Assembly (NCBI GenBank): GCA_001017865.1 | Contig: LATQ01000341.1 | Span: forward strand, 1-16,583 | Length of the DNA: 16,583 nt | Direction: 5' to 3' | Origin: Rhodococcus sp. IITR03 | Lineage (GTDB): Bacteria > Actinomycetota > Actinomycetes > Mycobacteriales > Mycobacteriaceae | In this document: positions 1-7,143 of the stretch, piece after piece | Layout: every line of letters begins with the position of its first letter | Position numbering within the stretch: position 1 is the first letter of the stretch | The notes under the pieces: generated by a model | The model's input: only the letters and a program-made list of their open reading frames with translations | What the model was told of the DNA's origin: nothing | Databases searched by the model: none | Position numbers and translations under genes: made by a program

Positions 1-585
1 GACGGCGTCGAGGTCGGCGCCCGCGAAGGCCGCGACGAGCCGCGCGACGGCCTCCTCGTGTTCGGCCGGTGAACTCGGCGGTGGAACGGCCGAGACCGTG
101 CGGCGAGCGCGGGAGGCAGCTGGCGCGCGGTCGAGGTGGCGACGCCGAGGATGCGGGCGATGTCGTCGAACGGGATGTCGAACGCGTCGTGGAGCACGAA
201 CGCGACGCGCTGGGCCGGTGTCAGGTTGTCGAGGACGACGAGCGCGGCCAGCCGGTTGTCCTCGTCGCGCACGATCTCGTCGAGCGGGTCCGGGGGGAGC
301 GGGGGGAGCCGAGGGGCGCCACGACGGGTTCGGGTAGCCACTGGCCACGTAGGTCTCGCGGCGCACCGCGGCCGAGCGCAGTCTGTCGAGGCACAACCGT
401 CCCACGACGGTCGTCAGCCAGGCACGCAGGTCGCGCACCTCGGAGACGTCCGCGCCCGCGAGTCGCAGCCATGCGTCCTGCACGGCGTCCTCGGCGTCGG
501 CGATGCTGCCGGTGAGTCGGTACGCCACCGACAGCAGGTGGGTGCGGTTCTCCTCGAATGTCTTCTGGGTGCTCTCGTCGAGCAT
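1..585 (-). CDS. ECF sigma factor, ECF41/SigJ-like (partial, three frame breaks)
   Basis: Reading the minus strand from ATG at 585 gives MLDESTQKTFEENRTHLL, then region 2 with the ECF signature DAEDAVQDAWLRL (about residues 30-42). After the linker comes region 4 (LTPAQRVAFVLHD ... FDDIARILGV, about 118-150). The linker contains WLPEPV, a motif typical of the ECF41/SigJ group, whose members carry a SnoaL-like C-terminal domain. The last residues in the window (EHEEAVARLVAAF) look like the start of that domain, so the 3' end is outside. The frame breaks near 343-346, in the G6 runs at 292-306, and near 114-117; adding one G/C at each restores continuous homology. No Shine-Dalgarno is evident before 585, so the transcript may be leaderless. 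ECF41 factors are thought to be tuned by their own C-terminal domain. Family assignment is strong; target genes are unknown. Confidence 0.82.
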   Translation of the reverse strand, partial: MLDESTQKTFEENRTHLLSVAYRLTGSIADAEDAVQDAWLRLAGADVSEVRDLRAWLTTVVGRLCLDRLRSAAVRRETYVASGYPNPSWRPSAPPAPPGPARRDRARRGQPAGRARRPRQPDTGPARRVRAPRRVRHPVRRHRPHPRRRHLDRAPAASRARRTVSAVPPPSSPAEHEEAVARLVAAFAGADLDAV

Positions 586-687
586 GGGGACGATGCTAGA
601 CGCGATCGGCCCCGGGGCGAAGGGGTGTCGATCGCCCGTACGGATGCCATCGGACGCTTATTCTCGTCCTCGAACGGAAGGGGCGCC

Positions 688-1328
688 GTGGACAAATACG
701 ACATCAAGCGTGAGTACCGCGAGCTGTACTCGTGCTCGACCGAGGATTTCGTCGAGGTGCACGTCCCCGAGTTCGGTTACCTCGCCGTGGACGGCAAGGG
801 TGATCCGAACGGTTCCGAGGAGTACGCCGATGCCGTCGAGGCCCTCTACGCGGTGGCGTACACCCTGAAATTCACCTCCAAGAAGGAACTCGGCCGGGAT
901 TTCGTCGTCGGACCTCTCGAAGGTCTGTGGTGGAGCGAGGACATGACCACCTTCCTCACGCGGGACAAGAACTCCTGGTCGTGGCGCATGCTCATCGCGC
1001 AGCCTCCCTGGATCACCGACGACATGGTGGACGACGCGATCGAGGCTGCGGGCGACAAGCCGGGGCGAAGAAGAAGCCGCTCCCGTCCCTGTCGCGTGTG
1101 CAGCCGTTCCGGATGACGGAGGGCAGGGCACTGCAGATCCTGCACATCGGACCGTACGACGACGAAGGCCCCGTCCTGCATCACCTGCACACGCAGGTGA
1201 TGCCCGAACGAGGGGTGACGTTCGCCGGCGACCACCACGAGATCTACCTGTCCGACCCTCGTCGCGCGGCCCCGGAGAAGCTGAAAGCCATTCTGCGTCA
1301 GCCTGTCGCAGGAATACAGGAGCGATGA
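688..1328 (+). CDS. GyrI-like small-molecule-binding domain protein (one frame break)
   Basis: GTG at 688 follows a purine-rich site (GGAAGGGG, 676-683), and the protein begins VDKYDIKREYRELY. It resembles the stand-alone GyrI-like proteins of about 210 residues, with FVEVHVPEFGYLAVDGKG near the N-terminus, the aromatic stretch GLWWSED in the middle and LQILHIGPYDDEGP ... GDHHEIYLSD near the C-terminus. Such proteins bind hydrophobic small molecules, and some members hydrolyse cyclopropanoid toxins; whether this one is a binder or an enzyme cannot be read from sequence. The frame breaks at the G run 1062-1065, where one extra G joins ...AAGDKPG to AKKKPLPSL.... The stop overlaps the next gene's ATG (ATGATG at 1325-1330), so the Nudix gene is probably translationally coupled. 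Confidence 0.78.
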
Positions 1329-1822
1329 TGGCCGTCACCAGCGCAGGTCTGATGTTCTACCGCGTCGACGACACAGGTCTGCTCAGCGTGTGGCTCGTCC
1401 ACCCCGGCGGCCCGTTCTGGAAGGGGAAGGACGAAGCGGCCTGGTCGGTGCCGAAGGGGGAGTACGGCCCGGAGGAGGACCCCAGGGAGGTCGCCCTGCG
1501 CGAGTTCACCGAGGAGTGCGGGATCGAACCGCCGGACGTGCCGCTGTCGTTGCTCGGTCGCTACCGGCAGTCGTCCGGAAAGATCGTCAGCATCTACGCG
1601 GGGGAGACGACGGACGAGTTGGAATTCGCCGAAAGCAACACGTGCGAGGTCGAATGGCCGCCGAAGTCCGGTAAGCGGATCACGATCCCGGAGGTCGACG
1701 ATGCGCGCTGGATCGTCGCGGCGGACGCCGAGACGAAACTGCACAAGGGGCAGCGGCCGGTGCTGGAAGCACTGCGTACGCGATTGGACGAAGAAGGCCG
1801 GTACTATCGCGTCGAACCGTAG
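1325..1822 (+). CDS. Nudix (NUDIX) hydrolase
   Basis: An intact 165-residue protein with a complete Nudix box at residues 45-67: G45, E51, then REFTEECGI at 59-67, with the metal-binding REUxEE core at R59-E64. Nudix enzymes hydrolyse nucleoside diphosphates linked to another moiety, with Mg2+; the substrate cannot be assigned here. The N-terminal TSAGLMFYRV and SVPKGEY match the short predicted NTP-pyrophosphohydrolase subgroup. Two adjacent ATGs (1325 and 1328) are possible starts, and both overlap the upstream GyrI-like stop codon. The 3' end overlaps the convergent TetR gene by 19 bp (1804-1822). Confidence 0.92.
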   Translation: MMAVTSAGLMFYRVDDTGLLSVWLVHPGGPFWKGKDEAAWSVPKGEYGPEEDPREVALREFTEECGIEPPDVPLSLLGRYRQSSGKIVSIYAGETTDELEFAESNTCEVEWPPKSGKRITIPEVDDARWIVAADAETKLHKGQRPVLEALRTRLDEEGRYYRVEP

Positions 1823-2528
1823 TCCGGCAGCACCATCGGAACGAGGAACTGCCGGGCGATCGAGGCGAGAGCCTCGTCGTCGTCGATGTCGACGACCTGG
1901 CTCGGTGTGGTGAGGAACGACGCGAGATGCGGACGAGCATCTCGGCCACGAGGTCGGTGTTCAGATCGGCGGCGACCGTTCCGGCGCGTTGTTCACGCTG
2001 CAACTGCCCCGCGACGAACCGGCGGACGGCGGCGAGCATCGTTCCGTCGTCGCCCCCGATCGCACCTGCGAACAGCACCGGTTCGGTCTCGAGCAGATTG
2101 CCGATCAGCCTGTTGGTGCGGATGACACGCAGCGCGCTGACGAATCCGAGGACCACCCGGTCCGCCACGGTGTCGGCCTGGGCGATGTCCTCGAGGAAAC
2201 GCAGGAAGTAGCGGCGGAACTCGCGAAGGATGACCTCGTCGACGAGGGCGTCCTTCGATTCGAACTTGCGGTACAAGGTGATTCGCGACAGCTTCGCACG
2301 GCGGGCGATCTCCTCCATCGAGGAGCGTTGGATGCCGGTGCGGCAGAACTGTTCGTAGGCGGCATCGAGCAGGCGCACGCGGGTCTCGTCGATCTCGGTA
2401 CCCATGACGGATTCGTCCGGAAGGAGAAGTGCGTCCTGAAAAGCACGTTCCAGCAACGACGCCGATTCGGCAGGGGGCGGTGGAGAGGCGGGTGAGACCG
2501 CTCGGAAAATCGGCGACGCAGAATCCAC
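1804..2528 (-). CDS. lcpR: TetR-family regulator, probable lcp repressor (one frame break)
   Basis: The N-terminal TetR domain is clear: TRVRLLDAAYEQFCRTGI, then the helix-turn-helix SMEEIARRAKLSRITLYRKF (about residues 70-89 from the chosen start) and ESKDALVDEVI. I chose GTG at 2528 because a strong GAGGAGG lies just upstream (2533-2539). A GTG at 2621, ATG at 2606 and ATG at 2405 are alternatives. The chosen start gives a proline-rich leader of about 40 residues (SPASPPPPAESA) before the DNA-binding domain. The frame breaks near 1920-1926 (...EMLVRIS then SFLTTPSQVVDI...), where one missing G would restore a protein of about 241 residues ending VLPDYGSTR. It is divergent from lcp; TetR-type LcpR regulators are known next to lcp in rubber-degrading actinomycetes, so autoregulation and repression of lcp are likely but inferred. 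Confidence 0.8.
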
Positions 2529-2650
2529 ATGTCCTCCTCGAAGTGCAGAGTTTACCGTTCCGGTCCTGTCGCCGACCATCCCGAGCAGTGACATTTCACG
2601 ATTCATTGTGACCCGAGCCACGGTGTGGTTCCATGTTACAGAGAAACTCC

Positions 2651-2671
2651 GGATGTTTCATTGCTACATCC
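2651..2671. promoter_or_regulatory. Inverted repeat, candidate TetR (LcpR) operator
   Basis: A perfect 6-bp inverted repeat, GGATGT-N9-ACATCC, lies 23 bp upstream of the lcp ATG and between it and the divergent TetR gene. Arm length, total size (21 bp) and position suit a TetR-dimer operator. It would overlap the start region of an lcp transcript. No convincing -35/-10 pair could be fixed nearby. Confidence 0.5.
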
Positions 2672-2694
2672 ACGAGTCGTAGGGGAGCGACAGT

Positions 2695-3920
2695 ATGGAT
2701 AATCCGAGCAGGCGCGACGTTCTGAAAACCGGTGGCCTCCTTGGCGCGCTGGGGGCGTTCGCGGTGGCGACACCGGCCCAGGCCCGACCCTGGAGGTGGT
2801 CGCCGGCAGGGTCGATACCGGGTACGGGGAGCGGTGCCGATCCGCGACAGGTATGGGACGCCGAGGCCGACCCGCTCGTCGCCTCGTTGCTCGAGCGCGG
2901 CGACGTACCGAGGGTCAACGAGCTGCTGCGCACCTGGAAGAAGAACTCCCAGCCGTTGCCCGAAGGGCTTCCGAACGACCTGCGCGATTTCATGGAACAC
3001 GCCCGGCAGCTTCCGTCCTGGGCCGATCCGGCGAAACTCGAGACGGCCGTCCGGTTCAACGAGAAGCGCGGGCTGTATCTCGGTGTCCTGTACGGATTCG
3101 TGAGCGGGATGATGAGCACGGTCATCCCGAAGGAAGCACTGGCCGTCTACTATTCCAAGGGCGGCGCCAACATGAAGGGCCGCATCTCGAAGACGGCGAA
3201 ACTCGGGTACGACATCGGTTCTCGCAACGCGTATCTGGCGACGGTGAAATGATCGTCACGTCCGTCAAGACCAGGCTCGTCCATGCCGCCGTGCGCCATC
3301 TGCTCCCGCAATCGTCGCACTGGTCCAACATGGCGCCCGAGGATGTGCCGATCAGCCAGCACGACATGATGGTCACCTGGCACAGCCTGCCCACCAGCGT
3401 GATGCGCACGTTGAAGGAGTGGAAGGTTCCGATCCCGGCTGCGGAGGCCGACGGATTTCTCCACTCGTGGCAGGTCAGCGCGCACATGCTCGGTATCGAG
3501 GATCAGTACATCCCGGCCACCTGGGACGACGCCGAATCCCAGGCGCAGGAAGCGCTCGATCCGATCCTCGCGCCCACGCCCGAGGGTGTGAAGCTCGCCG
3601 ATATGCTGCTCGACCTCGGTAAGGGTCTCGACTTCACGCTCCTGACCCGCCCCATCCTCGGGGCGCTGACACGGTTCGCGCTCGGCGACGAGATCGCCGA
3701 CTGGCTCAACATTCCACGCGAACCCGTCTGGGGCACACTGCTCGACGTCGCGTGGGGTCCGTTCATCGCGGTACGCGAAGGCCTGCTGCCGCTTCCGCTG
3801 GCGCCGGATGCCTACTGGACGTTCGACGAACTGCTGCGCCAGTTCGTCCTGCTGTACATGTCGGAACTGCGCCCGATCAGCATCGAGATCCCCGAATACA
3901 ACAATCCCAACTATCCCTGA
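2695..3920 (+). CDS. lcp: Latex-clearing protein, haem-dependent rubber oxygenase (one frame break)
   Basis: Lcp is a secreted b-type haem dioxygenase that cleaves double bonds of poly(cis-1,4-isoprene) to oligo-isoprenoids with aldehyde and ketone ends. The start at 2695 has a good AGGGGAG site (2681-2687). The N-terminus is a twin-arginine signal (SRRDVLKTGG, residues 5-14) ending near PAQA. The DUF2236 core has the Lcp signature GRISKT (R163, K166, T167), equivalent to R164/K167/T168 of Streptomyces K30 Lcp. After frame repair it has RLVHAAVRH with H197, the expected axial haem ligand. The frame breaks at 3237-3238: restoring one G turns NAYLATVK-stop into NAYLGDGEMIVTSV and yields about 408 residues, normal for the family. 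The second half runs intact to 3920. A real break would remove the haem ligand. Identity is confident from motifs and context. Confidence 0.92.
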
Positions 3921-3931
3921 CCCGTTCGGGG

Positions 3932-3964
3932 CGAGGGCCGGCACAGTCGCCGTGCCGGCCCTCG
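3932..3964. terminator. Bidirectional hairpin terminator between lcp and the DUF302 gene
   Basis: A perfect 13-bp stem (CGAGGGCCGGCAC pairing with GTGCCGGCCCTCG) encloses a 7-nt loop (AGTCGCC). It starts 11 bp after the lcp stop and lies 10 bp from the convergent DUF302 stop. There is no U-tract, as is common in actinobacteria. Its symmetry lets it serve both transcripts. Confidence 0.85.
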
Positions 3965-3974
3965 TGGTGTCGCT

Positions 3975-4388
3975 TCAGTTCTGTGCCGTATCCGCCTTCA
4001 AGGAATCGATGGCGGCCTGCAAAGCGGTGGTGGCGTCGTCGGCGACCTCCGCGAGTCCCGGCTGATCGGCGACCTGCACCATCATCTGTGGGTTCATCGC
4101 GTCGACCACCACGGTGTCGGGATCCTCGGGGTCGGTGCGGACCACGACGTTGCAGGGGAGCAAGAGCCCGATCTGCCGATCGACCGTCACCGCCCGGTGG
4201 GCGAGCGGCGGATTGCATGCACCGAGGATCATGTAATCCTCCAGCTCCTCACCGAGCTTGGCCTTCAGGGTGGCCTTCATGTCGATCTCGGTGAGAATGC
4301 CGAATCCCTGCCCGGCCAGTGCCTTGCGGGTGCGTTCGACCGCATCGTCGAACGAGGTATGCAGGGTGGTCGAGAGTGCGAGTGTCAT
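3975..4388 (-). CDS. DUF302 domain protein
   Basis: An intact protein of 137 residues with the DUF302 core: GFGILTEIDMKATLKAKLG (about 28-46), GACNPPLAHRAV (56-67) and GLLLPCNVVVR (74-84). Cys58 and Cys79 sit in the conserved GACNP and LPCN motifs. The start ATG at 4388 has an AGGA six bases upstream. The DUF302 family has no settled biochemical role. Here it is the last gene of a minus-strand group, 31 bp after a CstR-like repressor gene, which links it by context to reactive-sulfur handling. A sulfur-carrier or redox role for its cysteines is speculation. Confidence 0.85.
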   Translation of the reverse strand: MTLALSTTLHTSFDDAVERTRKALAGQGFGILTEIDMKATLKAKLGEELEDYMILGACNPPLAHRAVTVDRQIGLLLPCNVVVRTDPEDPDTVVVDAMNPQMMVQVADQPGLAEVADDATTALQAAIDSLKADTAQN

Positions 4389-4419
4389 GGGTGTCCTGCT
4401 TTCTCTCGGATGGGAGGTG

Positions 4420-4767
<348 letters not shown>

Positions 4768-5081
4768 TCAGGCGGTGGGGCCGCGCCGGACCTCTCGGCC
4801 CGCAGTCACCCACGCTCTCGTTCCGCCGGCAACGGATACCGCGGGCCGTCCGGCCGATTCGAGGATCTCGCTCCGCGCTTGCTCCGGTTTCCCGATGCAC
4901 AGATGACGTAGACGGTCTCTCCCGGAGATACCTCGCCCACACGGGCGGACAGTTCGGGGAGGGGAATCAATTGGGCGCCGGGAACGTGGCCCTGGATGTA
5001 CTCGTAGTCCTCGCGGACATCGAGCACCGGAGCTCCGGACTCCCACGCCTGGATCAGAGCGGCAGTGTCGACTTCGTGCAT
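4768..5081 (-). CDS. Single-domain rhodanese sulfurtransferase (one frame break)
   Basis: Starts MHEVDTAALIQAWESGAP at ATG 5081, behind GAGGAG. It has the rhodanese landmarks VLDVREDYEYIQGHVPGA and the active-site loop CASGNRS, whose Cys would carry the persulfide. The frame breaks at about 4876-4879: one missing G after AAG restores NRSKARSEILESAGRP ... VAGGTRAW, the usual C-terminal end of the fold, and a protein of about 104 residues. Read literally the protein ends in a foreign tail after NRSK. It follows the TauE gene by 57 bp on the same strand, so it is probably the last gene of the arm that starts at the 6683-6712 promoter. It likely passes sulfane sulfur between thiols, thioredoxin or the CstB-like enzyme. 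Confidence 0.85.
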
Positions 5082-5138
5082 GGTGAACTCCTCGGTTCGG
5101 GTCTGTCGAGAATGGGTGAGTACTTCCGACTCTTCCGC

Positions 5139-6017
5139 TCAGCCCGCCGCCACGGCGGCGCGAGGGCGCCCTCCGAGTCGTTGCAGCGGGCAGTGCTCCC
5201 TGCGGTTGCAGGCGTAGGTGGCGCCGGCGGCAACGACGGTGAGTGCCGCCGCGGCGATGCCGACGCCGGGGTGGATCTCCTGGGCGAGGATGACGGAGGA
5301 CATGATCAGGACGAACCAGCCGAAGCTCTTGCGCAGGGTGTCCGGATCGACCAGTGAGGTCAGGCGGCCGCCGATGAGGCTGCCCACGACGGCGGCACCG
5401 GTGACCATCGCCGCCAGACGCCAGTCGATCTGCACTGTGGACAGGTAGCCGCCGAGTCCGGCGAAGGACTTCATGGCGATCACGATCAGCGAGGTACCGA
5501 CGGCGACCGGCATCGGCAGGCCGCCGAGCAGTGCCAGAGCCGGGACGACGAGGAAGCCGCCGCCGGCGCCGACGAGGCCGGTGACCAGACCGACGACCAC
5601 ACCGTCGAGCAGGATCTTGCCGACGGGCATCGCGCGCTCGCCCTCGTCGGCCGCGGCTTTGTTCTTGCGGCCGCGGAGCATCGCGATCGCCGTGGCGATC
5701 ATCATCACGGCGAAGCCGAGCAGCAGGACGGTGCCCGGGATGAAGCGTGAGAGCAGACCACCGCCGTAGGCGCCGACCATGCCTGCCAGGCCGAACAGGA
5801 TTCCGGTGCGCCACTGCACGCGGCCGGCACGTGCGTGGGAGATCGCGCCGACCGCGCTGGTGACACCCACGACCAGCAGCGAAGTGGCAATCGCTTCCTT
5901 GGCGTCCATGCCTGCGACGTAAGCGAGTAGCGGGACGGTGAGAATCGAGCCCCCGCCACCGAGCAGTCCGAGGGTGACACCGACGAGCACTGCCAGAGCT
6001 ACGGTCAACGCGATCAT
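5139..6017 (-). CDS. TauE/SafE-family sulfur-anion exporter
   Basis: An intact 292-residue polytopic membrane protein with about eight hydrophobic segments in two related halves. Each half begins with the family's glycine-rich turn (GLLGGGGSILTVPLL near residues 18-31 and GLVGAGGGFLVVPAL in the second half). TauE/SafE proteins move sulfite, sulfoacetate or similar organosulfur anions; in cst-type loci they are thought to export sulfite or thiosulfate made by persulfide oxidation. A charged loop (RGRKNKAAADEGER) separates the halves, and the C-terminus has a CNRREHC pair. The ATG at 6017 lies 2 bp from the stop of the upstream rhodanese-DUF2892 gene, indicating one transcript and coupling. Confidence 0.9.
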   Translation of the reverse strand: MIALTVALAVLVGVTLGLLGGGGSILTVPLLAYVAGMDAKEAIATSLLVVGVTSAVGAISHARAGRVQWRTGILFGLAGMVGAYGGGLLSRFIPGTVLLLGFAVMMIATAIAMLRGRKNKAAADEGERAMPVGKILLDGVVVGLVTGLVGAGGGFLVVPALALLGGLPMPVAVGTSLIVIAMKSFAGLGGYLSTVQIDWRLAAMVTGAAVVGSLIGGRLTSLVDPDTLRKSFGWFVLIMSSVILAQEIHPGVGIAAAALTVVAAGATYACNRREHCPLQRLGGRPRAAVAAG

Positions 6018-6019
6018 GA

Positions 6020-6616
6020 TCAGTTCCTCTCGGCGCGTTCTGTATTCGACCGGACCAGCTGCGCGACGATGCTCTGGGCATCACACGAGGCGCCGCGGTT
6101 GTAGGGCAGCTTGGACAGCAGCATGCCCATCGCGCAGGTGTTCGACAGTGCGGCGAAGGTCAACCCACCGCCGATTCCGGCGGCGAGCCACTTGAGCTTC
6201 GGCACGGCGATGCTGCCGAGAACCGAGGTCAGCACGAGCGAACCGGCGACGAGCCGGACCTGGCGTTCGAGATCCCAGCGTTCGGCGCCGCGGTTGACGG
6301 GCAGGCCGGCCGATTCCCAGCCGAGCATGCCGCCGGCGAGGATGTGGAGGTTGAACAATCCTGCGTCGCGCAGGGTCTCTTCGGCTTGACCGGCACGCTG
6401 TCCGGATCTGCATACCAGCACGACGTTCTCGTCGAAATGGGCACAGAACTCGTCGCGGTGCTCGCGCAACAGGTCCAGGGGGACGTTGTAGGCGCCGGGA
6501 ATGTGCACGGATTCGAACTCGCCCGGAGTCCGGACGTCGATGATCCGCACGTTCTTGCCGGAGTCGATCGACGCGTGCAAGGAGTTCGGGTCGACGGTGA
6601 CAGCAGACTCGATCAT
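6020..6616 (-). CDS. Rhodanese-DUF2892 membrane sulfurtransferase (YgaP-like)
   Basis: An intact 198-residue protein. Residues about 8-110 form a rhodanese domain: VRIIDVRTPGEFESVHIPGA, the active loop CRSGQRA with C69, and AGGMLGWESAGLPV. Residues about 120-190 are a DUF2892 membrane unit (ERQVRLVAGSLVL..., SIAVPKLKWLAAG...). This is the E. coli YgaP architecture, a membrane-anchored rhodanese. It is the first gene of the minus arm, behind the promoter at 6683-6712, and abuts the TauE gene, so it may hand sulfur to the membrane exporter. The ATG at 6616 has AAAGG upstream. Confidence 0.9.
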   Translation of the reverse strand: MIESAVTVDPNSLHASIDSGKNVRIIDVRTPGEFESVHIPGAYNVPLDLLREHRDEFCAHFDENVVLVCRSGQRAGQAEETLRDAGLFNLHILAGGMLGWESAGLPVNRGAERWDLERQVRLVAGSLVLTSVLGSIAVPKLKWLAAGIGGGLTFAALSNTCAMGMLLSKLPYNRGASCDAQSIVAQLVRSNTERAERN

Positions 6617-6657
6617 GAATGGCCTTTCGATCAGGGAATCGGATGGGGCTGATAGAA

Positions 6658-6673
6658 GTGCCCCAGGGGGTAT
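6658..6673. promoter_or_regulatory. CstR-type operator B
   Basis: GTGCCCCAGGGGGTAT is a somewhat weaker copy of the locus operator (GTG replaces ATA on one side). For the minus-strand promoter at 6683-6712 it sits about where transcription should begin. Its centre is about 33 bp from operator C, close to three helical turns, which would allow two repressor tetramers on one face. Confidence 0.7.
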
Positions 6674-6682
6674 TCTTCGACT

Positions 6683-6712
6683 ATCGTACACATACCCCGG
6701 GGGTATATGCAA
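6683..6712 (-). promoter_or_regulatory. Promoter of the rhodanese-DUF2892/TauE/rhodanese arm
   Basis: On the minus strand, TTGCAT (-35, plus coordinates 6707-6712) and TACGAT (-10, 6683-6688) are separated by exactly 18 bp (6689-6706). The spacer contains operator C, so bound repressor would block RNA polymerase. It uses the same spacing as the promoter of the opposite arm. Confidence 0.65.
6692..6706. promoter_or_regulatory. CstR-type operator C, inside the promoter spacer
   Basis: ATACCCCGGGGGTAT is the best-matching pseudo-palindrome of the set and lies wholly between the -35 and -10 elements of the minus-strand promoter. Confidence 0.8.
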
Positions 6713-6735
6713 GGAGTGAGTGTTGTCGTGTGAAC

Positions 6736-7005
6736 TCAGGCGAGGCCGAGGAACAACCCCTCGAGTTCCTTCTCGGTGATGCGGTCGTCGCAGGCGGCGT
6801 CCTGTTCGTCGAGGATGCATCGGCGGAGCCGTTCCGAGATGATCTTGAATCCGGCGCGATGCAGCGCGTGGGATGTCGCTGCGAGCTGGATGACCACCTC
6901 GCGCAGATCGCGGTCGGTTTCGAGCATCGTGATAACCGCGGTGAGCTGGCCTTGTGCTCGGCGCAGGCGTCGCAGGGCGGCGGTATCGGCTTCCGGATTC
7001 TCCAT
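6736..7005 (-). CDS. Second CsoR/CstR-family protein, lacking the first sensor cysteine
   Basis: An intact 89-residue paralogue of the protein at 4420-4689, with [34 protein letters not shown] and HRAGFKIISERLRRC. ATG at 7005 has GGGAG six bases upstream. The position of the first family cysteine is Leu34 (DRDLREVV against DRDCKDVV in the paralogue). The second cysteine is kept (C63), the copper-ligand His position is Glu59, and there is an additional C72 (DEQDAACDD). It therefore lacks the standard metal site and the standard two-cysteine persulfide switch. It could sense through C63 and C72, form mixed oligomers with the intact CstR, or be a constitutive binder. It is divergent from the CstB-like gene with operators D and E between them. 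Confidence 0.85.
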   Translation of the reverse strand: MENPEADTAALRRLRRAQGQLTAVITMLETDRDLREVVIQLAATSHALHRAGFKIISERLRRCILDEQDAACDDRITEKELEGLFLGLA

Positions 7006-7051
7006 CGGTAACTCCCTGCTCGATCCTGCGCTGCCGGGAAATCGAACCCGG

Positions 7052-7067
7052 ATACCCCAGGGGGTAC
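7052..7067. promoter_or_regulatory. CstR-type operator D
   Basis: ATACCCCAGGGGGTAC lies immediately upstream of the -35 element of the CstB-like gene's promoter. Its centre is about 21 bp, or two helical turns, from operator E. It could also act on the divergent CsoR/CstR-family gene. Confidence 0.78.
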
Positions 7068-7097
7068 TTGACATACCCTAGGGGTATATGCCACGAT
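7068..7097 (+). promoter_or_regulatory. Promoter of the CstB-like gene/thioredoxin arm
   Basis: A consensus -35 TTGACA (7068-7073) is followed by an 18-bp spacer and CACGAT (7092-7097) as -10. The geometry matches the promoter at 6683-6712 on the opposite strand. Operator E covers the spacer. The predicted 5' leader is about 40 nt and ends in a GGAGGA ribosome site. Confidence 0.65.
7073..7087. promoter_or_regulatory. CstR-type operator E, inside the promoter spacer
   Basis: ATACCCTAGGGGTAT shares its first base with the end of the -35 element and fills most of the spacer, so repressor and RNA polymerase should exclude each other. Confidence 0.8.
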
Positions 7098-7143
7098 GTC
7101 TACATCGCCGGAACATCACCCGGATCCAGCAACGGAGGAATCC

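Noticed and set aside
136..687. Long open frames on the plus strand opposite the sigma factor, reaching into the GyrI-like gene
   Set aside because: They are antisense to recognisable ECF sigma coding sequence and rich in Arg/Gly/Ala from GC-rich antisense DNA. The GyrI-like similarity begins only at the GTG at 688.
2695..3252. lcp as two separate genes, a short Tat-signal protein plus a second protein starting MIVTSVKTRL
   Set aside because: The two pieces join with one restored G into a standard-length Lcp, with haem-site residues R163/K166/T167 on one side and H197 on the other.
7034..7051. tRNA T-arm look-alike on the minus strand (CCGGG, TTCGATTT, CCCGG)
   Set aside because: The loop is 8 nt, not 7, and there is no acceptor, D or anticodon arm upstream; that space holds operators D and E. 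It is a short hairpin in the leader of the second CsoR/CstR-family gene, not a tRNA or a proven attachment site.
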